Positions 33,367-41,969 of a stretch of DNA of 64,000 nt are shown here, piece by piece. The position numbers and the translations under genes are program-made. Source of the stretch: Bacillota bacterium (GTDB taxonomy: Bacteria > Bacillota > Clostridia > Oscillospirales > Ruminococcaceae); NCBI GenBank assembly GCA_023429785.1, contig JAEZDD010000004.1, positions 62,001-126,000 of the forward strand, given 5' to 3'. The stretch's first letter is position 1. Each line of letters starts with the position of its first letter. The notes below the pieces were generated by a model. It did not search any database. It was not told where the DNA came from and worked only from the letters and a program-made list of their open reading frames with translations.

Positions 33367-34110
33367 TTAGCTAAGTCCGCCTTCAAGAACATACCACTTG
33401 CCGCCGATTTTCCCAACGGTGACACGGCTGTCATCTGAATCGCCGGAAGAATTGCCCTTTATTGAAAAAGTACAGTCAACATAATATGCCTCATCAATTT
33501 TAACATCGTGACCATATTTTGATTTTAGAGTATCAGCTTCCTTTGAACGCTCGTCATTGGTCAGCTTTGTTGCCTTATTGTATTTAACTGAGATTTTAAT
33601 ATTCTCGCCGTATTTAGCTTCAAAGGTTTTGTATATATATTTTTGCATAAATTCATTTCCGTTGCTACAGCCGGCGACTTTGAAATAGCTTTCATAGTCT
33701 TTAAGCTCGTCTCCATAAAAAGCGCTTGAATACTTATTCCAGTCTGATTTTTCAACCCCTTGAACCATGTTGTTGATTGGTGTCTTATAACCACCCAAAA
33801 TGCTTGAAATAATTGCAATTGCAACGACAACAATGATTATAACCAATGCAGAAATAGCTATAATCCCGATAACCCCGTTTTTAGTCAGCTTCTTAGCCGG
33901 AGCTGCCGGTGCGTATGGTGCATAAGGAGAAGGCTGAGCGTATGTAGTCGGCGAAGGAGATGCCTGGTTGAAAGGCGCCTGATAAGGTGATGCCGGAGTA
34001 GGCGTCACTGGTGCAGAAACCGGTGCTAGAGCTTGCTTATTACCGCAAGTAGGGCAAAAAGCAGCGTCGTCAGAAAGCTGTGTGCCACAAGAAGAACAGA
34101 ATTTACTCAT
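33367..34110 (-). CDS. Zinc-ribbon, single-TM protein with extracellular domain (paralogue 2)
   Basis: The 247-residue protein has a zinc ribbon (CSSCG and CPTCG, residues 4-22), a Pro/Ala/Ser/Tyr-rich linker, and a transmembrane helix (about 78-105). The extracellular domain contains NNMVQGVEKSDWNKYSSAFY and ends with GKIGGKWYVLEG, mirrored by GKIGSTWYIIED in the neighbour. It is the first gene of a two-gene unit (32 bp to the next start) transcribed from the promoter at 34139-34167. A duplicated pair with cytoplasmic metal-binding heads and outer domains suggests envelope sensing, which is an inference. Confidence 0.8.
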   Translation of the reverse strand: MSKFCSSCGTQLSDDAAFCPTCGNKQALAPVSAPVTPTPASPYQAPFNQASPSPTTYAQPSPYAPYAPAAPAKKLTKNGVIGIIAISALVIIIVVVAIAIISSILGGYKTPINNMVQGVEKSDWNKYSSAFYGDELKDYESYFKVAGCSNGNEFMQKYIYKTFEAKYGENIKISVKYNKATKLTNDERSKEADTLKSKYGHDVKIDEAYYVDCTFSIKGNSSGDSDDSRVTVGKIGGKWYVLEGGLS

Positions 34111-34138
34111 ATCAAAACCTCCATTATATATTTATTTT

Positions 34139-34167
34139 ATTCTAATATAAAAATTACCAAATGTCAA
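34139..34167 (-). promoter_or_regulatory. Promoter of the paired zinc-ribbon genes
   Basis: On the minus strand TTGACA (34162-34167) and TAGAAT (34139-34144) are spaced by 17 bp; the -35 directly follows the terminator of the upstream gene. Confidence 0.75.
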
Positions 34168-34197
34168 ATAAAAAAGCCGTTCATTTCTGGACGGCTT
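34168..34197 (-). terminator. Intrinsic terminator after the DUF6320 gene
   Basis: AAGCCGT (34174-34180) and ACGGCTT (34191-34197) form a stem followed on the minus strand by TTTTTTATTTG. Confidence 0.82.
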
Positions 34198-34203
34198 AAA
34201 TTA

Positions 34204-34866
34204 TTAAAAGTGCAGGCGTCTTTTCAGCTCGTTATTAAATCGTCTCCCCAGAAAAACGAACATGAATATTATAGTACAAACAGAATATAAAAAACACAGA
34301 AGCCCCGGCCAGACAACGGAGGATAATTTAAATATTAAAGAAAATAAAGGGAAGGTCCCGATTAGCCCAATAATAAAGATATAAAAAATATACTCGGAGT
34401 ATTTTCTGAATTTAAATATACTAATAACCGATAATGTAATCATCCCGCCGACTATTGCGAAAGGGATAACGAAGTTCACCGACCAGCCCTTCCAGCCGAC
34501 AGAGAAATCGATAACAAGAACAACAACCCCGATTAAAACAATTTGTATAAGAATAAATATAGGGATAAACCGATTTTTTCTTAAAATATATTTCATGGAG
34601 AAATAAAGATAAAATTGACCGACGATAGAAATAAGCGACCATGGGTTCTCTCTCGAAACATAATTATTGATGACGATACAGACAAGAGAGCCGGCAATTG
34701 AGAAATATAACAGTATCTTACATATCAATTCATAGACATATGTTCGCTTCACATTCGGGTAGCCATTCACATATTCGTCAGATATTGCTTCTGTTTTTGC
34801 GTTGCAAAGAGGGCAGTTTTGAAGATTGTTTTCAATATTGACATTACAGCTGACACATTTTTTCAT
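34204..34866 (-). CDS. DUF6320-type zinc-ribbon polytopic membrane protein
   Basis: The 220-residue protein begins with a rubredoxin-like knuckle pair (CVSCNVNIENNLQNCPLC, residues 4-21). A run of about six transmembrane helices follows (roughly 48-65, 78-95, 102-122, 132-150, 158-180, 185-205), ending in a basic tail. The zinc-ribbon plus membrane layout and the location next to a condensation-fold acyltransferase match DUF6320 proteins of Clostridia. Only 2 bp separate it from that upstream gene, so the two are co-translated. Function is unknown; a role as a membrane partner of the acyltransferase is inferred. Confidence 0.8.
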   Translation of the reverse strand: MKKCVSCNVNIENNLQNCPLCNAKTEAISDEYVNGYPNVKRTYVYELICKILLYFSIAGSLVCIVINNYVSRENPWSLISIVGQFYLYFSMKYILRKNRFIPIFILIQIVLIGVVVLVIDFSVGWKGWSVNFVIPFAIVGGMITLSVISIFKFRKYSEYIFYIFIIGLIGTFPLFSLIFKLSSVVWPGLLCFLYSVCTIIFMFVFLGRRFNNELKRRLHF

Positions 34867-34868
34867 TA

Positions 34869-36170
34869 CTAATCCTTATCCTCCTTTGAATTATTAAAGG
34901 AATACTCATTGCAGGATATTGTCACATCAATATGACTATCAACAAGAAGGGAGAAGAACCGCTTTTGGATATCGGTATCTTCGACATTCACGGTGAAGGC
35001 ATAAACAAACTTGTCCCCGAAGGAACAGGCGGAGGTTTTATAGCTGTTGCTTTTCGTCGGACTTAAAAGAAGCTCAAATCTTTCAACATAATCCTCAAAG
35101 CCCTTTGAAAGCGTCACTGCTCCCAAATTTGAAACAACCGAGGTGAAGCCCTTCTCACCTTTGGCGAAGGCAATTTTTAAGCCGAGATTTTTTAAAAAAA
35201 GAGGGGTGAAGCGAAGATAAATTTTGTTCTGGATTGAAACTCCGTATTTAACCTTAGCGAGGAGGCTCTGTTCACAAAGCTGTTCCTCAAAGCCCTCTGC
35301 TGTGAGCCTTATGACCTCGTCAAGAGAATAGTCCTTTTTATAGAAATTAACCCCGACAGGGACAGTGGTGAAAAAATTTCTTTGAGTCTGAGAGGGGAAG
35401 AAGCGGCGAAGATTCACAGGGATACAAATACTAATCGGCTTGTCAACAGGATGATAGCGAAAGCTTTCAAGATATATGCTGTAGATTAAAAGAGCGGTAA
35501 TAAAAACAGAAATTGTTACGCCCTTTTCTTTAGCGGCATTTTTTACCTGTGATGTTGACATAATCCCCTTGATGACCCGAACCTCACTGTTTGTTGAAGA
35601 TAGGCTGTCAATGCTATAAGAGGCAGAGCGAACCATGGATTCGCTTTTTATTGTTTTATCTGATGAAATACGAACGAAGCTATCCTCTGACCTCGCAATG
35701 TCAGAGCAAACCGTCTTGTCATTTTCGATTTTTAAATTTTGTTCAGGGTGAGCCAGAATAAGATAATGCTCAACAATCAGCCTTAAAAATTTGACTGCGC
35801 CTGTCCCGTCAGAAAGAGCATGAAAAACCTCACAATTGATATTCTTTTCAAAATAAGTAACCTCAAAAAGATAGCTGTTGTTCGTATATCTGTCAATTTT
35901 TCGACAAGGATATGCGAATTCTTCTTTAACATGAGGCTTATTTGGATTATGCTCAAAATAATACCAAAACAGCCCCTTGTGGAGCTTGATTTTAAAAGCC
36001 GGCATCTCTTCAAGAGAAATTTCAACAGCTTTTTGCAACAATTCTTTTTGAATATCTTCTTTTAAGCGGGCGGTAAGTCTGAAAACATTAGTGGCGAGCC
36101 CAGTGCTGACAGCCGGGAAAAGCTTCGCCGCGTTATCAAGCCTACACCAATAAGAATCACGGTGCTTCAT
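34869..36170 (-). CDS. Condensation-fold (alcohol acetyltransferase-like) protein
   Basis: The 433-residue protein resembles the chloramphenicol-acetyltransferase/condensation superfamily (COG4908-like). The HxxxDG catalytic motif is present as FHALSDGTGAVKFL (about residues 116-129), and a later structural region reads FFTTVPVGVNFYKKDYSLDE. Such enzymes transfer acyl groups to an alcohol or amine; there is no carrier-protein domain here. The third codon ATG at 36170 is the better start, with AAGGAG 8 nt upstream. It leads a two-gene operon with the DUF6320 protein. The substrate is unknown; lipid or glycolipid acylation is possible. Confidence 0.78.
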   Translation of the reverse strand: MKHRDSYWCRLDNAAKLFPAVSTGLATNVFRLTARLKEDIQKELLQKAVEISLEEMPAFKIKLHKGLFWYYFEHNPNKPHVKEEFAYPCRKIDRYTNNSYLFEVTYFEKNINCEVFHALSDGTGAVKFLRLIVEHYLILAHPEQNLKIENDKTVCSDIARSEDSFVRISSDKTIKSESMVRSASYSIDSLSSTNSEVRVIKGIMSTSQVKNAAKEKGVTISVFITALLIYSIYLESFRYHPVDKPISICIPVNLRRFFPSQTQRNFFTTVPVGVNFYKKDYSLDEVIRLTAEGFEEQLCEQSLLAKVKYGVSIQNKIYLRFTPLFLKNLGLKIAFAKGEKGFTSVVSNLGAVTLSKGFEDYVERFELLLSPTKSNSYKTSACSFGDKFVYAFTVNVEDTDIQKRFFSLLVDSHIDVTISCNEYSFNNSKEDKD

Positions 36171-36419
36171 TATCATTTCTCCTTATTAAAATACCATTAC
36201 TGTATTTTACCACAATTTTTGAATAAATACTATAAAATACAAAATTATTATGAAAACAAAAGATAAAAAAGTGGTAACTATTAAGATAATTTTAAAAAAC
36301 GCTTTTAAATTCAAAGAAAATATATTATAATAAAAACAATTGTAAATTTGATTTTACGAAAAATTTATAAAGTGAGGAATCCAGTGAAGCTAAGTATATG
36401 AAAGGAAAGGGAGAGGTAA

Positions 36420-36776
36420 ATGATTAGCAAGGTAAAAGTGAAAATTTATAACAGGGAGTATTCGCTCCAGTCTGAGGAAACCCCCGAATACACAAGGCTT
36501 TTAGCAAAAAAGCTTGACACACAGATTGAACAGATGATGACAGGGGGGAATGCGACCTCTTTAGTCGACTCCTGCGTGCTTATTGCTCTGTCGGCACTCG
36601 ATGAATGTCAAAAGGCGAACGATAATATCGACAATATCAGGACACAGATTAAGGACTATGTTGACGATGCGGGGGACGCACGACTAAAATGCGATGAGCT
36701 TCAAAGAGAGAACCGCGCATTAAAGCAGAAAATCGCTGAATTAGAACAGATGCAAGGCTTAGGTATTTTAAGATAA
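36420..36776 (+). CDS. zapA: Cell division protein ZapA
   Basis: ZapA bundles FtsZ protofilaments at the division ring. The 118-residue protein has the ZapA core VKVKIYNREYSLQSEE and YTRLLAKKLDTQIEQMM, a central helix with VLIALSALDECQKAND, and a C-terminal coiled coil (about 70-112). Its stop overlaps the start of the next gene by one base. The zapA-U32 pairing is common in Clostridia. GGGAGAGG precedes the ATG. Confidence 0.92.
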   Translation: MISKVKVKIYNREYSLQSEETPEYTRLLAKKLDTQIEQMMTGGNATSLVDSCVLIALSALDECQKANDNIDNIRTQIKDYVDDAGDARLKCDELQRENRALKQKIAELEQMQGLGILR

Positions 36777-38830
36777 TGATGAAAAATAATCGCCCTGAAA
36801 TCCTCGCCCCGGCGGGAAGCATGGAGTCGCTTGTTGCGGCAATACGCTGTGGCGCTGACGCAATATATCTTGGTGGGAAGGCTTTTTCGGCCAGACAGAA
36901 TGCCACGAATTTTGACCAGAACGAATTAATACAGGCGTGTGAAACCGCTCACAAAAGCGGAGTGAAAATATATCAGACGCTCAACACTCTTGTCTTTGAC
37001 GAGCAGTTCGACGAGCTTAAAAAAAGCGTAAAATTCTCGGCTGAAATCGGTGTTGACGCTTTCATTGTTCAGGACCTAGGGCTGGCTGATTTTTTGAAAC
37101 AGGCTGTCCCCGAGATGCCTCTTCATGCCTCAACCCAAATGACAATCCATACAAGACAGGGTGTGATTAAAGCTCGTGAAATGGGCTTTTCCCGTGTTGT
37201 TGTTTCAAGGGAGCTGTCGGGCGAAAGGCTCGCTGAGCTTTCAAGCCTCGGCATTGAAATCGAGGCTTTTGTCCACGGGGCCTTATGTATGTCTGTTTCG
37301 GGGCAATGCTATATGAGCGCTGTCATCGGCTCAAGGAGCGCAAACCGTGGGCTTTGCGCTCAGGCCTGCCGCCTCCCCTTTTCGGCTGTTGAGGGAGAAA
37401 GGCGTTGCGATTTATCCTTAAAGGATATGTCGCATATTAGCTATATCACTGAAATGGCGAGCAACGGGGTTTCGTCATTAAAAATAGAGGGGCGAATGAA
37501 GCGCCCTGAATATGTGGCGGCGGCTGTGACCGCTTGTCGCTCGGCTCTTGACGGAGAAGAGCCTGATATTGACACGCTTCGTGCTGTTTTTTCACGAAGC
37601 GGCTTCACGGACGGATACTATCTTGACGAGCTGGGCGAAAATATGTTCGGGACACGTCAGAGGGAGGATGTTGTTTCGGCTTCAGACGTCCTCCCCGAGT
37701 TGTCACAGCTTTATCGAAAAGAAAGAAAAGCCACAGCAGTCACCTTTGACATTCAGATTAAAGGCGGAGAAAAAACGGCACTGACCGTGAAGGACAGCGA
37801 CGGGAACAGCGTAATAGTGCATGGGGATATCCCCCAGACGGCTGTGACCCGACCTAGCGATTTGGGACAGGCTGAAAAACAGCTTTCAAAGCTAGGCGGA
37901 ACAATTTATGAGTTCAAAGGGGTTTCGGGTGAAATTGAGGACGGCTTAATGCTCCCGGCAGCGAGCTTTAATGAGCTTCGCCGAGTTGCCTGTGAGGAGC
38001 TTGACAAAAAAAGGCTTGAGAAAAACACTATTGTTAAAAAGTATAATGATATAGAAATTCACTCTCCAAAAAAGCTTAACCAGAAGCAAAAGGCAATGCG
38101 CCTAGAGCTTTTATATGCGAGCCAGCTAAGCGGGCTTGATTTAAGCGAGATAGAGTATGCTATTCTCCCGCTTGACGAGATAAAAAACCTCGCTGATTTT
38201 TCTAAAAAGGAAAAGATAATAGCCTCGCTCCCCCGCTTCACAAGAAATGAGGAAAATGATATTGAGCAAGTCAAAATTGCAATTAAAAATGGCTTCGACA
38301 AAATTTTATGCCAGAACATTTCTCATATAAAAATCGGAGAAGAGCTAGGCGTGAAAATGTTCGGCGGTTTCGGCCTGAACGCAACAAATTCACGTTCGCT
38401 CAAAAGCCTTAGTGAGATGGGGCTGACCGACTGCACGGTTTCGTTTGAGTTAAAGCTGTCGCAGATTTCACAGCTTTTGGACTACCTCCCGTATGGGATT
38501 ATTGCTTATGGGCGTCTGCCACTAATGCTGACTGCGAACTGCCCTATTAAGCAGGCTGTCGGCTGTGGCGAATGTGAAAACAAGCTGACCGACCGCACGG
38601 GAAGGACCTTTCCCGTTGAATGTGGCGGCGACGCTGTTGAGATACTAAATTCAGATGTGTTATATATGGCTGACCGACAAAATGAAATTAACGGCGTGAG
38701 CTTTATTACTCTTAAATTCCATGATGAAAAGCCACAGCAGATTAAAGAGGTCATTCAGAAATATAAAAACAACGCCCCGGCACCTGACAGAGATTTTACA
38801 AGAGGGTTGTATTATAGAGGGATAATTTAA
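36776..38830 (+). CDS. U32-family protein, RlhA-like (23S rRNA hydroxylation)
   Basis: The 684-residue protein opens with EILAPAGSMESLVAAIRCGA, the U32 TIM-barrel start, and contains the family stretch EAFVHGALCMSVSGQCYMS. Cysteines of the probable iron-sulfur site lie in GLCAQACRLPF and in CPIKQAVGCGEC near the C-terminus. A DUF3656-type domain lies in the middle (about 370-450). U32 proteins once called collagenases are now known as prephenate- and iron-dependent RNA hydroxylation factors (RlhA on 23S rRNA C2501, TrhP on tRNA). The length and DUF3656 region favour RlhA. It is coupled to zapA. Confidence 0.88.
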   Translation: MMKNNRPEILAPAGSMESLVAAIRCGADAIYLGGKAFSARQNATNFDQNELIQACETAHKSGVKIYQTLNTLVFDEQFDELKKSVKFSAEIGVDAFIVQDLGLADFLKQAVPEMPLHASTQMTIHTRQGVIKAREMGFSRVVVSRELSGERLAELSSLGIEIEAFVHGALCMSVSGQCYMSAVIGSRSANRGLCAQACRLPFSAVEGERRCDLSLKDMSHISYITEMASNGVSSLKIEGRMKRPEYVAAAVTACRSALDGEEPDIDTLRAVFSRSGFTDGYYLDELGENMFGTRQREDVVSASDVLPELSQLYRKERKATAVTFDIQIKGGEKTALTVKDSDGNSVIVHGDIPQTAVTRPSDLGQAEKQLSKLGGTIYEFKGVSGEIEDGLMLPAASFNELRRVACEELDKKRLEKNTIVKKYNDIEIHSPKKLNQKQKAMRLELLYASQLSGLDLSEIEYAILPLDEIKNLADFSKKEKIIASLPRFTRNEENDIEQVKIAIKNGFDKILCQNISHIKIGEELGVKMFGGFGLNATNSRSLKSLSEMGLTDCTVSFELKLSQISQLLDYLPYGIIAYGRLPLMLTANCPIKQAVGCGECENKLTDRTGRTFPVECGGDAVEILNSDVLYMADRQNEINGVSFITLKFHDEKPQQIKEVIQKYKNNAPAPDRDFTRGLYYRGII

Positions 38831-38846
38831 CGGAGGAAACAGGCAA

Positions 38847-39287
38847 ATGAAGCTTTTTATAAAAAAACTAAATGAAAATGCGGTTGTCCCAAAGCAAGGG
38901 ACGAGCGGGAGCGCGGGCTATGACCTTTCCGCCTGTATTGAAAAGCCTGTCACGATAAATATAGGTGAAGTTGTAAAAATCCCGACTGGGATTTCTGTCG
39001 CCCTTGAGGATAACAATGCAGTTGTACTGATATATGCAAGAAGCTCGCTCGCAACAAAATTCGGCATCACGCTCACGAACTGCGTCGGGGTTGTCGACAG
39101 CGATTACAGAGGTGAAATTCTAGTTTCGCTAATAAATCTGGGGAAGAAGGCATACACAATCGAGCCTTTTGAGAGAATTGCTCAAATGGTTATCACGCCG
39201 ATTTTCACACCTGAAATTGAGGTTGTCGATGAGCTTTCTGAAACAGAGCGAGGCGACGGCGGCTTCGGTTCAACCGGACGACAATAA
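38847..39287 (+). CDS. dut: dUTP diphosphatase (trimeric dUTPase)
   Basis: Dut hydrolyses dUTP to dUMP and keeps uracil out of DNA. The 146-residue protein shows all five motifs: SAGYDLSA, ARSSLATK, GVVDSDYRGEI, ERIAQMVITP and the glycine-rich C-terminal arm RGDGGFGSTG. GGAGGAAAC lies upstream. It forms a same-strand run with zapA, U32 and the amidohydrolase. Confidence 0.97.
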   Translation: MKLFIKKLNENAVVPKQGTSGSAGYDLSACIEKPVTINIGEVVKIPTGISVALEDNNAVVLIYARSSLATKFGITLTNCVGVVDSDYRGEILVSLINLGKKAYTIEPFERIAQMVITPIFTPEIEVVDELSETERGDGGFGSTGRQ

Positions 39288-39313
39288 ATGAGATATTAAT
39301 TCTTGGAGGAAAT

Positions 39314-40483
39314 ATGTATTTATACAACGCAAAAATCATGACAATGGAAGACTTAATAATCGATAACGGATACGTTAAAATAGAGAATGGGAAGTTTGTT
39401 GAGATTGCAGAGGGAACCCCTGAAAAAATTTCCGACGGCGATATTGACGCTAAGGGGAAAACGCTTCTCCCCGGCTTCATCGATGCTCACACTCATCTGG
39501 GGATAATTGAGGACGGGCTTGGCTTTGAGGGAGATGACTGCAACGAGGAAACAGACCCAGTTACACCACACCTCAGGTCAATAGATGCGATTAATCCTTT
39601 CGACAAGTGCTTTGAGGAGGCGTATGAGGCGGGTATTACAACAGTTTTATCAAGCCCCGGGAGCGCAAACACGATATGCGGTCAGATTGTCGCCATAAAA
39701 ACCTATGGCAGAAGAATTGACGACATGGTTGTGAAAAATGTCGCCATGAAATTCGCTTTAGGCGAAAACCCAAAAACTGTTTATAACGACAAGAATGAAA
39801 CGCCGGTAACACGAATGGCGACCGTCGCTCTCATCCGTGAGGCATTATATAAAGCGAAAAAATACGCTGAGGATATTGAAAAAGCAAGGGACGATGATGA
39901 AATTGACCCGCCTGAATATGATATAAAGTGCGAGGCGCTGCTCCCGCTGTTAAAGGGCGAGATATCGGCTCATTTTCACTGTCACAGAGCTGACGATATT
40001 TTCACAGCAATGAGAATTTCAAAGGAATTTGACCTCAAGCTCGTTCTCGTTCATGCGACGGAGGGGTATAAAATCGCTGATATTCTCGGTGAGGAAAAGG
40101 TCAGCGCAATCGTCGGGCCAATTATCTGCGACCGTTCAAAGCCGGAAATGAAACAGCTCAACACAAAAAATGCCGGAGAGCTTGTCAGAAACGGCGTTAA
40201 TATTGCACTTTGCACAGACCACCCTGTCATTCCTGTTCAATACTTGCTAATGAGCGGGGCTGTCGCCATAAAAAACGGGCTTGAAAACCAAAAGGCACTA
40301 GAGGCTATCACTATTAATGCCGCACAGATATGCGGGATAAGTGACAGAGTCGGCTCGATAAGGGTTTTAAAGGATGCGGATTTGTGCCTTTTTGATGGCG
40401 ACCCTTTTGACATTATGACCTCGCCTGAAATGGTAATGATTGGCGGGAAAATTATTTTAAACAGGATTAATTCACAGGAATAA
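39314..40483 (+). CDS. Metal-dependent amidohydrolase (imidazolonepropionase-like)
   Basis: The 389-residue protein is an amidohydrolase-superfamily TIM barrel: GFIDAHTHLG carries the HxH pair (about residues 58-61). Further ligands lie in SAHFHCHRADDI and LVLVHATEGYKI, and the catalytic aspartate in LCTDHPVIP. N- and C-terminal strands form the small beta-sandwich domain (for example LLPGF and GKIILNR). Similar proteins are often annotated as imidazolonepropionase-like or isoaspartyl dipeptidase-like, but the substrate cannot be read from the sequence. GGAGGAAAT precedes the ATG. Confidence 0.88.
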   Translation: MYLYNAKIMTMEDLIIDNGYVKIENGKFVEIAEGTPEKISDGDIDAKGKTLLPGFIDAHTHLGIIEDGLGFEGDDCNEETDPVTPHLRSIDAINPFDKCFEEAYEAGITTVLSSPGSANTICGQIVAIKTYGRRIDDMVVKNVAMKFALGENPKTVYNDKNETPVTRMATVALIREALYKAKKYAEDIEKARDDDEIDPPEYDIKCEALLPLLKGEISAHFHCHRADDIFTAMRISKEFDLKLVLVHATEGYKIADILGEEKVSAIVGPIICDRSKPEMKQLNTKNAGELVRNGVNIALCTDHPVIPVQYLLMSGAVAIKNGLENQKALEAITINAAQICGISDRVGSIRVLKDADLCLFDGDPFDIMTSPEMVMIGGKIILNRINSQE

Positions 40484-40499
40484 TTTTAGGAGGGATTTT

Positions 40500-41054
40500 A
40501 TGAATAAAATTGCCGTTGTTTATAAGAGTGAATATGGTTCAACCGATAAATATGCAAAATGGATTTCTGAAGAATTATGTGCAACACTGATTGAACAATC
40601 GAAAGCAAAGCTCGAGGACCTTCTCAATTATGATGTGATAATTTACGGTGGAGGGCTTTATGCGAGCGGGATTAACGGTGTTTCGCTGATAACGCAAAAC
40701 TTTTCGAAGCTCAAAGAGAAGAAATTAATCGTCTTCACCGTCGGGTTATCCTCGACACAGGACGAAAAGATTTTCACGCCCGTAAAAAACCATAACTTTT
40801 CGCCGGAAATGCAGCTAAAAATCAAGTTCTTTCATTTCAGGGGTGGGATGGATTACAAAAAGCTGAGCTTTATCCATAAAGGGATGATGGCGATGCTTAA
40901 AAAGTCGGTTGAGAAAAAAGGTATAAAGGACGATGAGCAGAAGCTTTTCATTGAAACCTATGGGAAGTCGGTTGACTTTTCAGATAAGGAAACAATTGCA
41001 CCGCTTATTGAATATGTGAATAAATTAATCACCGAGGAGAATGTCAATGCGTGA
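40500..41054 (+). CDS. Flavodoxin-domain protein (HemG-like)
   Basis: The 184-residue protein starts with the FMN phosphate loop KSEYGSTDKYAKWI (residues 8-21) and has IIYGGGLYASGINGVSLI as the second flavin loop. It is longer than a plain flavodoxin, and the middle (IKFFHFRGGMDYKKLSFIHK) matches the extra region of flavodoxin-like protoporphyrinogen oxidase HemG homologues. Such homologues occur in many anaerobes without haem synthesis and may carry electrons. Its last 8 bp overlap the fumarase gene start. GGAGGGATTTT precedes the ATG. Confidence 0.85.
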   Translation: MNKIAVVYKSEYGSTDKYAKWISEELCATLIEQSKAKLEDLLNYDVIIYGGGLYASGINGVSLITQNFSKLKEKKLIVFTVGLSSTQDEKIFTPVKNHNFSPEMQLKIKFFHFRGGMDYKKLSFIHKGMMAMLKKSVEKKGIKDDEQKLFIETYGKSVDFSDKETIAPLIEYVNKLITEENVNA

Positions 41055-41889
41055 TATTAATGTTAAGGTAATAGAAAATGCTGTTTCGAAGCTTTGTATA
41101 GATGCAAATATCTACCTCCCGAAGGATTTGGAGGAGTGTATTGCCTGTTCAGCGTTAAATGAAGCCTCCCCTGTCGGGAAGGAGGTTATTTCAGATTTGA
41201 TTGAGAATATAAGGGTCGCAAAAAATGAAAAAATCCCCATATGTCAGGATACGGGGATGGCTGTTGTTTTCATTGAAATCGGACAGGATATTCATATTAC
41301 CGGCGGCTCACTCGAAAAAGCGGTCAACAACGGCGTCGCCAAGGGGTATATCGACGGACGGCTTCGCTGTTCAATAGTATCAGACCCTCTGGAAAGGGTA
41401 AACACAAACGACAACACCCCGGCGGTTATACATACAAGAATAGTTGAGGGCGATGCACTTAAAATTATGGTTGCACCAAAGGGCTTCGGAAGTGAAAATA
41501 TGTCACAGCTGAAAATGATGACGCCCTCCGTAACAAAACAGGATATAATTGATTTTGTGGCTAAGGTTGTTTCAGAGGCGGGGAGCAATCCTTGCCCCCC
41601 TATCGTCGTGGGCGTCGGAATCGGCGGCGATTTTGAGATGAGCGCATATCTGGCGAAAAAAGCATTGTGCCGAAATATTTCGGAAAGAAACCAAAAGCCA
41701 CTTTATGCCGATATGGAAAAAGAAATGCTTGAAAAAATCAATAATCTTGGCATAGGTCCTCAAGGCTTCGGCGGGACAGTCACAGCGCTCGCTGTCAATA
41801 TTGAGGAGTATCCGACGCATATCGCGGGTCTCCCCGTCGCTGTGAATATCGGCTGTCACGTCACAAGACACGCGAGTATAACCTTGTAA
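41047..41889 (+). CDS. fumA: Class I fumarate hydratase, alpha subunit (no beta subunit in window)
   Basis: The 280-residue protein matches the N-terminal half of iron-sulfur fumarase or L-tartrate dehydratase: PICQDTGMAVVFIEIG, SNPCPPIVVGVGIGG and the C-terminal VNIGCHVTRHASI carry the cysteines expected to hold the [4Fe-4S] cluster. The ATG at 41047 is preferred because GAGGAG is 7 nt upstream; an ATG 6 bp earlier is too close to it. Normally a beta-subunit gene follows immediately, but here the next gene is unrelated. Either the beta subunit is encoded elsewhere or the locus has been rearranged. TtdA is the alternative name. Confidence 0.92.
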   Translation: MRDINVKVIENAVSKLCIDANIYLPKDLEECIACSALNEASPVGKEVISDLIENIRVAKNEKIPICQDTGMAVVFIEIGQDIHITGGSLEKAVNNGVAKGYIDGRLRCSIVSDPLERVNTNDNTPAVIHTRIVEGDALKIMVAPKGFGSENMSQLKMMTPSVTKQDIIDFVAKVVSEAGSNPCPPIVVGVGIGGDFEMSAYLAKKALCRNISERNQKPLYADMEKEMLEKINNLGIGPQGFGGTVTALAVNIEEYPTHIAGLPVAVNIGCHVTRHASITL

Positions 41890-41897
41890 TAAAAATA

Positions 41898-41913
41898 TGT
41901 TCCACGGGGAACA
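41898..41913. promoter_or_regulatory. parS: parS-like site 4 (one mismatch)
   Basis: TGTTCCACGGGGAACA differs from the three perfect parS sites at a single position (T to G in the CACGTG core). It is non-coding, 9 bp after fumA, about 36 kb from the nearest perfect site. A substitution in the core may weaken ParB binding. Confidence 0.5.
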
Positions 41914-41969
41914 ATGTCAAAAAGAGGGTTAATTTGTATTACAATTAAAAATATGTTAGGGTGATAAAT

